Origin: Sediminibacterium sp. KACHI17
GTDB lineage: Bacteria; Bacteroidota; Bacteroidia; Chitinophagales; Chitinophagaceae
DNA length: 64,000 bases
Assembly (NCBI RefSeq): GCF_040362915.1
Contig: NZ_AP029612.1
Span: forward strand, 2,977,501 to 3,041,500
Direction: 5' to 3'
Part shown: one piece after another, positions 11,294 through 20,007 of the stretch
How positions within the stretch are numbered: the first letter of the stretch is position 1
How the letters are laid out: every line of letters begins with the position of its first letter
Translations under genes and position numbers: made by a program
Notes under the pieces: model-generated
The model's database searches: none
Told to the model about the DNA's origin: nothing
What the model saw: only the letters and a program-made list of their open reading frames with translations

Positions 11294-12631
11294 ATGAGAC
11301 CGTTTTATTTATTCTTAATGGCAGTCGTATTCATTTCAGGAACGACAACTTGTGTCAAACACTTTGATGAACCACCTGAATACACCGGCCCAAGAGTGAA
11401 GGCCAATATTTCGATTACTGAAATAAAACGTTTGCATATCCCGAATAATTTTGAAAAGATCACTGAAGATCTGATCATCGAAGGAGTGGTGATCGCAAAT
11501 GATAAGACAGATAATTTTTATAAATCGATCGTTATACAAGATAGTACAGCAGGTATTACGGTTCGTTTGGATGGTTTTTCATTATTTAATATCTATCCAA
11601 TTGGAAGAAAGATCTTTATTCGCTTAAAAGGACTTTGGCTCGGTGATTATGGTGGAATGATACAATTAGGTGCCGGGGTGAATAGGTCTGATCCGCAATT
11701 CCCCGAACTAATACCAATACCTCAACCTCTTTTTGATAGGGTGATCATAAAAGGAGATCTTGATCAATACGTAGTACCTCGCAAAGTGAAAATGGATGAG
11801 CTGAATGATTCTCTTCAAAGCATGCTGATTACACTTACGCAAGTAGAGTTTGATCATACTGATACAGGAAAGACCTATGCGGATGCTGTTAATAAACAAA
11901 CCATCGCACATACATTGAGAACTTGTGGCATTGGTACTGTATACGTTCGTACAAGTGGATTTGCAAAATTCGCAACGGCGACCACTGCCAGAGGGCACGG
12001 CGATATAACAGGTATATTCAGTATGTTCAGAACACAAAAACAATTATTGATCAGAGATACCAATGATGTTCAGATGAATGGATTACGGTGCACAGTGACC
12101 GGACCTAAACAAATGTATGCAGAAGACTTTTCAGGACAGATCGCTGATAGTTTGATCTCTGCTCCTCAACTTAAAAATCTAAGTGAAGCAGGAGGTAAGT
12201 TTTTTCTTTCTAAAATCGTATCCGGAAATCCCTGTGCGGAGATCAGTGCATTTGCAACCAAAGAACAGATAGTGATAAGCTGGCTGATACTCCCTGCTAT
12301 CGATCTTGATCACACAAGTAATGAGATCCTAAAATTCTCTACTAAGGATGGATTTAATAATGGAGCTGTATTGCAGGTTTTGGTTTCAACCAATTATGAT
12401 GGTGGGAATACACCATGGAAGGCTAGATGGACAGTATTACCCGCTGTTATCGCAAAAGGCTCTGTAACAGGTTATCCAAAAGAATGGGTGAGTTCTGGCG
12501 ATGTTAGTTTGCATCATTTGAAAGGAAAAGTATACATCGCATTTAGATATGAAGGAAATGATCCCCCCATGCAGACAGCTAAGCTTACAACAACATTTCG
12601 AATCGATAATATTGTTGTGGCTGGCAATTAA
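11294..12631 (+). CDS. DUF5689 domain surface protein
   Basis: This 445-residue exported protein begins with a hydrophobic signal and a cysteine at about residue 20 (GTTTCVKHFDEPP), so it may be a lipoprotein, although Thr at -1 and -2 is not a classical lipobox. Residues about 35-260 form the OB-like DUF5689 region (for example IIEGVVIANDKTDNFYKS and QDSTAGITVRLDG). The C-terminal 170 residues resemble a choice-of-anchor J/jelly-roll domain (FRIDNIVVAGN at the end). DUF5689 proteins commonly accompany secreted nucleases and TonB receptors in Bacteroidota. It sits in an operon with the receptor and ends at a bidirectional terminator shared with the secreted nuclease gene. Confidence 0.82.
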   Translation: MRPFYLFLMAVVFISGTTTCVKHFDEPPEYTGPRVKANISITEIKRLHIPNNFEKITEDLIIEGVVIANDKTDNFYKSIVIQDSTAGITVRLDGFSLFNIYPIGRKIFIRLKGLWLGDYGGMIQLGAGVNRSDPQFPELIPIPQPLFDRVIIKGDLDQYVVPRKVKMDELNDSLQSMLITLTQVEFDHTDTGKTYADAVNKQTIAHTLRTCGIGTVYVRTSGFAKFATATTARGHGDITGIFSMFRTQKQLLIRDTNDVQMNGLRCTVTGPKQMYAEDFSGQIADSLISAPQLKNLSEAGGKFFLSKIVSGNPCAEISAFATKEQIVISWLILPAIDLDHTSNEILKFSTKDGFNNGAVLQVLVSTNYDGGNTPWKARWTVLPAVIAKGSVTGYPKEWVSSGDVSLHHLKGKVYIAFRYEGNDPPMQTAKLTTTFRIDNIVVAGN

Positions 12632-12632
12632 A

Positions 12633-12660
12633 AAAGAGCGTCCAAATTTGGACGCTCTTT
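12633..12660. terminator. bidirectional terminator between convergent genes
   Basis: AAAGAGCGTCCAAA and TTTGGACGCTCTTT form a perfect 28-base palindrome between the DUF5689 gene and the large secreted nuclease gene. A-rich and T-rich flanks let it stop transcription from both sides. Confidence 0.88.
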
Positions 12661-12681
12661 GCATTTTAGTCGTGACTATAT

Positions 12682-15600
12682 TTATTTGATTTTGATCAGT
12701 TGAACGACTTTTCTTTCTGATCCTTGAATCACTTCAGCAAAGTAAGTACCCGGATTCAGTCTGTGACCTACTTGCACAGTACTATTCGCGTTTAGTTGAT
12801 TCCTGCTTTCCATTGCTCTACCACTTGCGTCAGTGATACGAAGTTGAACAGGGGTTTGGTTCTTACCTGAGATCTTCAGTGTGAAATAATCACTGCTAGG
12901 ATTCGGTAATACTGTCACCTGAATTGTATTCGCTTTTTCCTCACTGATTTTTTGTGTAAAGTTTCCAATGCTATTGCTAGAGGTAACAGTACATCCTTGT
13001 TGCGAGCAACTTCCCAGTTTATCTCCTGAATGATTACGTAAATGTGCATCAACAGCATTGACATTCAGTTCGAGTGTCTGGTTGTTATGACAGAGATAAA
13101 CTTTCTTTCCATTTGTGCCAGGTACTCGTATGTCTCTTACACAGAAGCTTACAGAGGTGGTAGTTGTACATCCTGACGCATTGGTAACTGTTACTGTAAA
13201 GCTGTAGTTACCTGCAGCAGTTGGAGTAAATACCGGATTAGCACTAACATAGTTATTCAAACCAGTGCTGCCCGTCCAGTTGTAAGTATAAGGAGCTCCA
13301 CCATTAGCGGAAACATTCAATGTAGCAGACTGTGATCCATAACCTAAATAGATATTATTGACACTACCTCCCGTAAAGGTTGTTTCAGAAGGTACGATTT
13401 GAATATTGGCAGTAGGAGTACTTCCTAAAACTTTAACGATCACGTTAGCGCTACTAATATTTCCATGGATATCTGTTACGGTAAATTGGATCGTATTGTT
13501 TCCAATATTGTTACAATTGAAAATGTTCTTTGAGATATTCATGCTTGCGATACCGCAATTATCATAACTGCCGTTATTCAAGTCGTTGACTGTAATAGAG
13601 GCACTGCCATTTACCAATGCTACTGTAGCTGATTTTGTCAATAAAACAGGAGGTTGGTTGTCAATGACAGTTACAGTTTGATGAGAAGTATCTGAAACAT
13701 TTCCATGAATATCAGTTGCAGTCCATACAACGATAGTAGTTCCTACTGGGAATACACTTGGGGCATTATTGCTAATACTTGCGATGCCACAGTTATCCGA
13801 AACCTCAGGAGTACCCAAGGATTCAATCTCAGCACTACAAGTTCCATTCGTGTTTACTACTCCAACAGCAGCCGGAGCTTTAATGACTGGTTTTTGATTA
13901 TCACTAACGGTGATCAGTTGTTCTTTTGTAGCGGTATTGCCGTATTGATCAACGGCTGTCCATGTCACTTTTGTTACACCTACAGGGAAACTGGCGGGTG
14001 CATCATTGGTGATAGAACTGATCGCATTAAATCCGGTCACATTAGGTGTTGGAAGTGTGATCGTAGCAGAACAAGATCCTTGGTCAGCAAATAATCCCAT
14101 ATCTGAAAGTGTGATCACGGGTTTGCTAAAATAGCGCCAATCATATTTGGTGATAATAGGCAAGTGATCTGAAGTGGTACTTGCATAGCTACTGATCAGT
14201 GTTAATACATCTCTGAATACTTTGGCTGAATTAGGCACATATGCAATATTCAACTCACTGGAAGTGATCACATGATCGATCATATCAGGGAAAGAAACCG
14301 TTGAACTATTACCACTTAAGCTCAATGGTAAGGTGACAGGATGATAGTTGGCAGCATCATTCAAGAAAGAACTGTATGAACTCACTGTATTTGGAGCAAC
14401 TTCAGTTGTGATGGTTCTATCAAAATCATCATTCATATCACCTAGTATAATGATCTTGCTATTAGGGAACATGGCATCTAAAGAATCTTTTAATTCATCA
14501 GCTCCGGCTTTTCTTCTATCGTACGATTCAATTTTATCTGCAGTATTTCCCGTATTAGCTTTAGCGTGGATCACGATGAAATCAACCAGACTGGTAGCTC
14601 CATTCAATGTAACTTCTGCTTGCATCAGGAATGGATAACGTCCACTAGCCCAACTGTTGAATGCATTGCCGCTACTGGTTCTCAGTAAACCTCTTGTGCT
14701 GATTTTTTTGATGACGTCCTTGTTATAAATAAATCCGAGTTTTTGTGCGCCGGCATAATCAGGGTCATTTACATCATCTGCATAGGACCCATAATCATTT
14801 ACAACATATCCATAATTACCCGGTAAAGCTTCGGCAACATTCTTAAATCTCAATGTATCAACGATCTCTACCAATGCATACAGATCCGCATTCAAAGTAG
14901 TTAGTACTTGTTGTACATTTTGTTGTTGAAGATTTTTATTGGTTGGTCCCAAACCTGATGCAGTACTTCCGAACCATTCGAGATTCCAGTTTACTACTTT
15001 CAGTGTTCTTAATGAAGTGCCGCTTAACGCAATGGATTGATTCGTTAAACCTGTTTCATTAATCGATGCGGTCACGAACCCATTATACTGTTGATCAGCA
15101 GCTGTAGGTTTGAATCGAACATAAATTGTTCTCTTTGTATTTGCATCAGCTGCATCTATCGTCACAGATGTAGTAAACGCTGATTGATCCAAACTTATTT
15201 CAAAGCCGGCAGGTACGGTGAGTACTATCGGACTTGTGACATTGTAACCTTCTAATGAAAAACTACGATTGGTAGATGTTTGCCCATTAGCAACATAATC
15301 AAAGTCGATATTGGTTCCGCGAATATCAAGACCTGCGGCGGCAGGGGTGGAAGAGTTGAGAATATTGATATCATCCAATGTCCATCTAGCTGCATTCAAT
15401 GCAGGGGAGGAAGTATAAACAAAAGCAATTGATACATTGGTTCCCTTAAATGCAGAAAGATCTATTTGATCACTGGTGGTCCAAACATCTGATTCTGCTT
15501 CTGCAAAACGACCATTGATCTCTGTCCATTGAGCAGCGTTCGGGTTTCCTGTGCCGCTGTAATTAGTAGATACCAGTAGCTTTAACGAAGGACCTGCAAA

Positions 15601-16851
15601 ACGCACTCTTGAAGCAAAACGTAAGATCGGATAATTGAAATCAGAAAGATCGAAAGAAGGAGAGATCAGCCAGTCTTCATTATTTTGAGCACCGCCTGAA
15701 AATCCGTTGATCTGAACACCATTGCCTGTTTGTCCAAACGTAGTACATCCCCATACCTGGGCACCACTAACGCTGTATTGTTTGAATCCGCCAGGCAGAT
15801 TACTGATGCAATCATTGAAATCAAAACTGGTTGGTTGTGCACCGGTTGAAAAACTCCAACTATTATTCGAAAGACCGGCAAAAGCGTTGCCTGCCTGATC
15901 TGTTACTATACCGGTATCTAAAGTGATGTAATAAGATTTATTCCCACCAAGGCTGGTTGAAAGTGCGATGCTATTACCTGAAACTGTAACAGCTGATGAA
16001 CCAATTGCAAACGACTGTTGCGTTCCGTTGGTTACATTGTGTAAGGTAATATTACCGTTACCCGCAACTATATTTTCACTAAATACAATGCTGATATTGG
16101 AATAAGGCGAAAGTCCGGTAGCGCCAATTGCGGGATTGTAGGTTGTGATGGTAGGAGCCGTGACATCACCACCACCTGTACCTGTTACAGAAATATTATC
16201 AATAGCGAAACTGGGTCTTGATCCACCACCCGATAGATCGCGATTTGCCCAACGAAGTTGTACTACGGGTTGGTTATCACAAGCAGCAGGTAATGTAATA
16301 GAACGTGCTGCAAGATTTTGAGGAGTGGTAACACCACTGCCTGTTTGAGCAGTTGTATTGCTTAGGTATGCAGAACTACTCAATGTTGTAAAACTTCCTG
16401 TAGTACCAATTCTGTATTGTAATGACATTTCATTGATACGAGTATTCGTAGTACCATTATACGCATTACGAATGGTCATGGCATCATATGCAACGGTAAT
16501 ATTCGTAACTCCAGATGTAGTGATTGCCAACACAAGACCAAAGTCGCCGGAACCACTGCTCAGAAAACCAATTTTCTGATTGTAGTTATACATAGCTCCG
16601 GCAGTTGATGAGGCAGATCCAACTGTTAGGGTTGCATCACCTGTTCCTCCGCCGGTGTTATAGTTCGCAGGATTAGAACTGCTCAAACGCCATCCGTTCA
16701 AACCGGTAGGATAGGTTGTCGAAGCACTAGACAGGGAACTAAAATCTTGTGTGTAAGGAAGTGTTTGCGGGGTAGGTGCAGTTTGTGAAAGCAATACCCC
16801 ATTGCAAAAGAAATACAGAACTGCAAAGAGTTGCAGGTACAATTTTCTCAT
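12682..16851 (-). CDS. type IX-secreted multidomain nuclease
   Basis: This 1389-residue surface or secreted protein begins with a signal peptide (about 1-24). It continues with a jelly-roll choice-of-anchor region (25-230), an SbsA-type Ig-like domain (232-338), a second anchor J domain (340-505), an Ig-like domain (505-615), an endonuclease/exonuclease/phosphatase domain (616-955), two or three HYR repeats (960-1190) and a PKD-like domain (1195-1265). A CHNN...HLRNHSGDKLGSC motif and a type IX secretion C-terminal sorting domain (about 1310-1389, starting LPNPSSDYFTLKI) follow. Nuclease residues are intact: NWNLEWFG, ALVEIVD, VIHAKANTG, LGDMNDDFD and TSDHLPI. It is likely an extracellular DNase or RNase that feeds the neighbouring receptor. 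Confidence 0.9.
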   Translation of the reverse strand: MRKLYLQLFAVLYFFCNGVLLSQTAPTPQTLPYTQDFSSLSSASTTYPTGLNGWRLSSSNPANYNTGGGTGDATLTVGSASSTAGAMYNYNQKIGFLSSGSGDFGLVLAITTSGVTNITVAYDAMTIRNAYNGTTNTRINEMSLQYRIGTTGSFTTLSSSAYLSNTTAQTGSGVTTPQNLAARSITLPAACDNQPVVQLRWANRDLSGGGSRPSFAIDNISVTGTGGGDVTAPTITTYNPAIGATGLSPYSNISIVFSENIVAGNGNITLHNVTNGTQQSFAIGSSAVTVSGNSIALSTSLGGNKSYYITLDTGIVTDQAGNAFAGLSNNSWSFSTGAQPTSFDFNDCISNLPGGFKQYSVSGAQVWGCTTFGQTGNGVQINGFSGGAQNNEDWLISPSFDLSDFNYPILRFASRVRFAGPSLKLLVSTNYSGTGNPNAAQWTEINGRFAEAESDVWTTSDQIDLSAFKGTNVSIAFVYTSSPALNAARWTLDDINILNSSTPAAAGLDIRGTNIDFDYVANGQTSTNRSFSLEGYNVTSPIVLTVPAGFEISLDQSAFTTSVTIDAADANTKRTIYVRFKPTAADQQYNGFVTASINETGLTNQSIALSGTSLRTLKVVNWNLEWFGSTASGLGPTNKNLQQQNVQQVLTTLNADLYALVEIVDTLRFKNVAEALPGNYGYVVNDYGSYADDVNDPDYAGAQKLGFIYNKDVIKKISTRGLLRTSSGNAFNSWASGRYPFLMQAEVTLNGATSLVDFIVIHAKANTGNTADKIESYDRRKAGADELKDSLDAMFPNSKIIILGDMNDDFDRTITTEVAPNTVSSYSSFLNDAANYHPVTLPLSLSGNSSTVSFPDMIDHVITSSELNIAYVPNSAKVFRDVLTLISSYASTTSDHLPIITKYDWRYFSKPVITLSDMGLFADQGSCSATITLPTPNVTGFNAISSITNDAPASFPVGVTKVTWTAVDQYGNTATKEQLITVSDNQKPVIKAPAAVGVVNTNGTCSAEIESLGTPEVSDNCGIASISNNAPSVFPVGTTIVVWTATDIHGNVSDTSHQTVTVIDNQPPVLLTKSATVALVNGSASITVNDLNNGSYDNCGIASMNISKNIFNCNNIGNNTIQFTVTDIHGNISSANVIVKVLGSTPTANIQIVPSETTFTGGSVNNIYLGYGSQSATLNVSANGGAPYTYNWTGSTGLNNYVSANPVFTPTAAGNYSFTVTVTNASGCTTTTSVSFCVRDIRVPGTNGKKVYLCHNNQTLELNVNAVDAHLRNHSGDKLGSCSQQGCTVTSSNSIGNFTQKISEEKANTIQVTVLPNPSSDYFTLKISGKNQTPVQLRITDASGRAMESRNQLNANSTVQVGHRLNPGTYFAEVIQGSERKVVQLIKIK

Positions 16852-16877
16852 GGGTTTTGAATTTAAGTTTGGTACCG

Positions 16878-16906
16878 TAAAAGTACAATTCAGGCGGGAA
16901 TGACAA
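16878..16906 (-). promoter_or_regulatory. promoter of the secreted nuclease gene
   Basis: The minus strand has TTG (16904-16906), an 18-base spacer and TACTTTTA (16878-16885), one mismatch from TAnnTTTG, 27 bases before the ATG. Confidence 0.55.
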
Positions 16907-17020
16907 TTTTTCGCATCAACAACCTATTATTAATTTTTCGCTTTGTGGATAAGTTGTCAACCTGTCAGTTAGACCCGCTTTGGTATTTTCTTTGTTCATT
17001 TGCGCAAAAACAAGTGAGCC

Positions 17021-18868
17021 ATGCAAAAAGGTCAGATTCGTGTACAAACGGAGAATATTTTCCCTATCATCAAAAAGTTCCTGTATAGTGATCATGAAAT
17101 TTTCCTTCGTGAGCTGGTAAGTAATGCCGTAGACGCTTCACAAAAATTAAAAACGCTCTCTTCTATAGGAGAAGCAAAAGGCGATATTGGAGAGTTACGG
17201 ATTGATGTGGTACTGGATGCAAAAGAAAAAACACTAAGCATCATTGATCGTGGTGTAGGTATGACTGCTGAAGAGGTAGACAAATACATCAATCAAGTAG
17301 CGTTTAGCGGGGCGGAGGAGTTTGTCAACAAGTATAAGGATGCAAACATCATTGGTCATTTTGGATTAGGATTTTACAGCGCTTTCATGGTAAGTGATAA
17401 GGTTGATATCCACTCCAAAAGTTTCAAAGATGGTAGCGGTGTCTTCTGGAGCTGCGATGGAAGTCCGGAATACGAACTGTATGAAACGGATTATAACGAT
17501 CGTGGTACTAAAATCGTATTACACGTTAATGAAGAAAGTAAGGAGTTTTTAGAAGCTTCGCGTATCAAAAGTATACTGGAACGCTTCTGTAAATTTTTAC
17601 CTATCCCTATCTATTTTTCTGAAGAAGGACAGAAAAAAGAAGAAGAGGAAAAACCAATCAACAATACCAATCCGATCTGGATCAAAAAACCTTCAGAGTT
17701 ATCTAAAGAAGACTACGAAAAATTTTATCGTGAATTATATCCATTTGGAGAAACACCGCTTTTCTGGATACATCTGAATGTAGACTATCCATTTAACCTT
17801 ACAGGTGTATTGTACTTCCCGAAGATCAAGCAGAGCTATGAGATCCAAAAAGATAAAATACAACTGTATTGTAACCAGGTATTTGTAACAGATGAAGTGA
17901 AAGATATTGTTCCTGAATTTTTGATGCTGTTACATGGTGTTATCGATAGCCCGGATATTCCTCTGAATGTTAGTAGAAGCTATTTGCAAGGCGATCCAAA
18001 TGTGAAAAAGATCAATGCGCACATCACTAAAAAAGTAGCAGATAAGCTGGAAGAGATCTTCCGTAATGAAAGAACTTCATTCGAAGAAAAATGGGAAAGC
18101 CTTGGATTGTTTGTGAAATATGGAATGATGACAGATGATAAATTCCTGGAAAAAGCGAATAAGTTCATCATCATGGAAGATGTGGAGGGTAAATTCCACA
18201 CATTGGAAGAATATAAAACAGCAACTGAGGGCATACAAAAAAATAAAGAAGGTAAACATATCATTCTTTATACCACCAATCCCGTTCAGCAGGATGCATA
18301 TATCCAGGCATGTAAAACAAAGGGATATTCAGTTGTGAAAATGGAAACATTGGTAGACGCTGCTTTCATTAATACCATGGAAATGAAATGGGAAAATGTA
18401 AGCTTTGTGCGTGTAGATGCTGATATTGTCGATAACCTGATCGATAAGCAAGAGTCTAATCAAACTGTTTTAAGTAACGAAGAGTCAGATAAATTAAAAG
18501 AATTGTTTACACTGACCATCCCTGATCTTCATGTCACTACCGAGATCAAGGGATTGAGCCCTGAATCCGCGCCCGTTATTGCAACCCGCCCTGAATTTAT
18601 GCGTCGCATGAAAGATATGGCTGGTGTTGGTGGAGGCATGACTGCATTCTATGCTCAGATGCCTGATGAAGTAACACTCACGGTAAATGGTAATCATCCC
18701 ATCTACCAACAACTACTCAAGCAAAGTGATACTGAAATGCAGCAAAAACAAGTTCGTAACCTCGCAGATCTGGCCTTGCTTTCGCAAGGACTGCTGAAAG
18801 GGAATGATCTCACCAATTTCATTAATCGAAGTGTTGAACTGTTGCAAACCGAACAGGTCAAAGCTTGA
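17021..18868 (+). CDS. htpG: molecular chaperone HtpG (Hsp90)
   Basis: This 615-residue protein is bacterial Hsp90, an ATP-driven homodimeric cytoplasmic chaperone. The N-terminal GHKL ATPase holds ELVSNAVDA (about residues 28-36), DRGVGMT (about 78-84) and GHFGLGFYS (about 112-120). The middle domain carries the conserved PLNVSRSYLQ segment (about 319-328), which supplies the catalytic arginine. The C-terminal dimerisation domain is shorter than in some homologues but complete. The gene has its own region and a strong terminator, with no operon partners. Confidence 0.98.
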   Translation: MQKGQIRVQTENIFPIIKKFLYSDHEIFLRELVSNAVDASQKLKTLSSIGEAKGDIGELRIDVVLDAKEKTLSIIDRGVGMTAEEVDKYINQVAFSGAEEFVNKYKDANIIGHFGLGFYSAFMVSDKVDIHSKSFKDGSGVFWSCDGSPEYELYETDYNDRGTKIVLHVNEESKEFLEASRIKSILERFCKFLPIPIYFSEEGQKKEEEEKPINNTNPIWIKKPSELSKEDYEKFYRELYPFGETPLFWIHLNVDYPFNLTGVLYFPKIKQSYEIQKDKIQLYCNQVFVTDEVKDIVPEFLMLLHGVIDSPDIPLNVSRSYLQGDPNVKKINAHITKKVADKLEEIFRNERTSFEEKWESLGLFVKYGMMTDDKFLEKANKFIIMEDVEGKFHTLEEYKTATEGIQKNKEGKHIILYTTNPVQQDAYIQACKTKGYSVVKMETLVDAAFINTMEMKWENVSFVRVDADIVDNLIDKQESNQTVLSNEESDKLKELFTLTIPDLHVTTEIKGLSPESAPVIATRPEFMRRMKDMAGVGGGMTAFYAQMPDEVTLTVNGNHPIYQQLLKQSDTEMQQKQVRNLADLALLSQGLLKGNDLTNFINRSVELLQTEQVKA

Positions 18869-18887
18869 TGAATCGATAATAAGAGTT

Positions 18888-18917
18888 AAAAAGGTCTGCC
18901 CATGCAGACCTTTTTTT
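18888..18917 (+). terminator. htpG terminator
   Basis: AAGGTCTGC and GCAGACCTT form a perfect stem with a CCAT loop and a following run of seven T, about 20 bases after the htpG stop. Confidence 0.95.
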
Positions 18918-18969
18918 GTATATGATACTGACGTGTAATCGTTATTTTCATGTCACTCAACATAAGTGT

Positions 18970-20007
18970 ATGCAATATTTAGTCAAGGATGTGATCAAAG
19001 AAACGGATGATGCAGTAAGCCTGGTATTGGATGCACAGAACAGTAGTATAGATTATGAACCCGGACAATTCATTACACTCATATTTTCTGATCGAAATGG
19101 TAAGGAGGAGAGAAGGAGTTATTCAATCACTTCTATTTCAGACGAACCACTGAGCATCACTGTTAAAAGAATTCCAAATGGGTCTTATTCAAGAATATTG
19201 GTTGAAAGAACAAAAGTGGGAGATCATCTTACAGGATTAAAGCCGACAGGTTTTTTCACATTGCCCCATCAAAGTGATAAGCATGGAATGGGTCGTTTTG
19301 TTTTTTTTGCTGCAGGAAGTGGGATCACGCCGATATATGCACAGATCAAAGCATTGCTAAAGAAACAAACGGCAGCAAAGATCGTTTTGGTATATAGTAA
19401 TCAGTCGAAACAAGATGTAATTTTTTATGAGGAACTGATGAAGCTTTCATCTCAATACAGATCCTTGTTCTCTATTTATTTCTTTTTTAGTGATGCAAAT
19501 GATTATCGCAAAGCAAGGTTGAGTAGTTCGATCGTGAGTGAAATACTTGCCAATGAAATAGGTACTGAAAGATCCAATGCATGGCTGTATTTGTGTGGAC
19601 CTTTTCAGTATATGTTGATGATTGGTATTGTTGCTAAAAGCATGGGCTTTTCAAATGAACAGATCAGGAAAGAACAGTTTGTAATTGAAAAACCAACAGT
19701 GACGATAGCACCTCCTGATACCGATGCTCATACGATCAACATTATTGCAAATGGAAAAGAATGGTCTTGGACCAGCAAATATCCTGATACCATCTTACAG
19801 TCTGCCAAACGGAATGGAGTACAATTGCCTTTTAGTTGTGAAGCAGGTCAGTGTGGAACTTGTTCCGTAACCTGTGTCAAAGGAAAAGTCTGGATGTATA
19901 AAAATGAGGTGTTGATGGAAGAGGAGATCCGTAACGGTAGAATATTGACTTGTACAGGTTATCCGATTGACGGGGATATTTGGCTGATGATTGGTTCAGA
20001 TACTTGA
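18970..20007 (+). CDS. PaaE-like ferredoxin-NADP reductase with 2Fe-2S domain
   Basis: The 345-residue protein joins an FAD-binding domain (about 1-100, RRSYSITS flavin motif near residue 49), an NAD(P)-binding domain (about 105-235, AAGSGITP) and a plant-type 2Fe-2S ferredoxin domain (about 255-345). Its cluster cysteines are in SCEAGQCGTCSVTC plus LTCTGYP. This arrangement is that of PaaE and related oxygenase reductases, which pass electrons from NAD(P)H to a partner. No oxygenase or paa genes lie nearby, so the partner is unknown. I start at 18970; earlier in-frame ATG codons lie too close to the htpG terminator. It overlaps the convergent recJ gene by 12 bases. Confidence 0.9.
   Translation: MQYLVKDVIKETDDAVSLVLDAQNSSIDYEPGQFITLIFSDRNGKEERRSYSITSISDEPLSITVKRIPNGSYSRILVERTKVGDHLTGLKPTGFFTLPHQSDKHGMGRFVFFAAGSGITPIYAQIKALLKKQTAAKIVLVYSNQSKQDVIFYEELMKLSSQYRSLFSIYFFFSDANDYRKARLSSSIVSEILANEIGTERSNAWLYLCGPFQYMLMIGIVAKSMGFSNEQIRKEQFVIEKPTVTIAPPDTDAHTINIIANGKEWSWTSKYPDTILQSAKRNGVQLPFSCEAGQCGTCSVTCVKGKVWMYKNEVLMEEEIRNGRILTCTGYPIDGDIWLMIGSDT

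Noticed and set aside
14348..14638. Long antisense frames within the 1389-residue nuclease gene
   Set aside because: The minus-strand protein has a continuous domain series and sorting signal; the opposite frames show no homology or start context.
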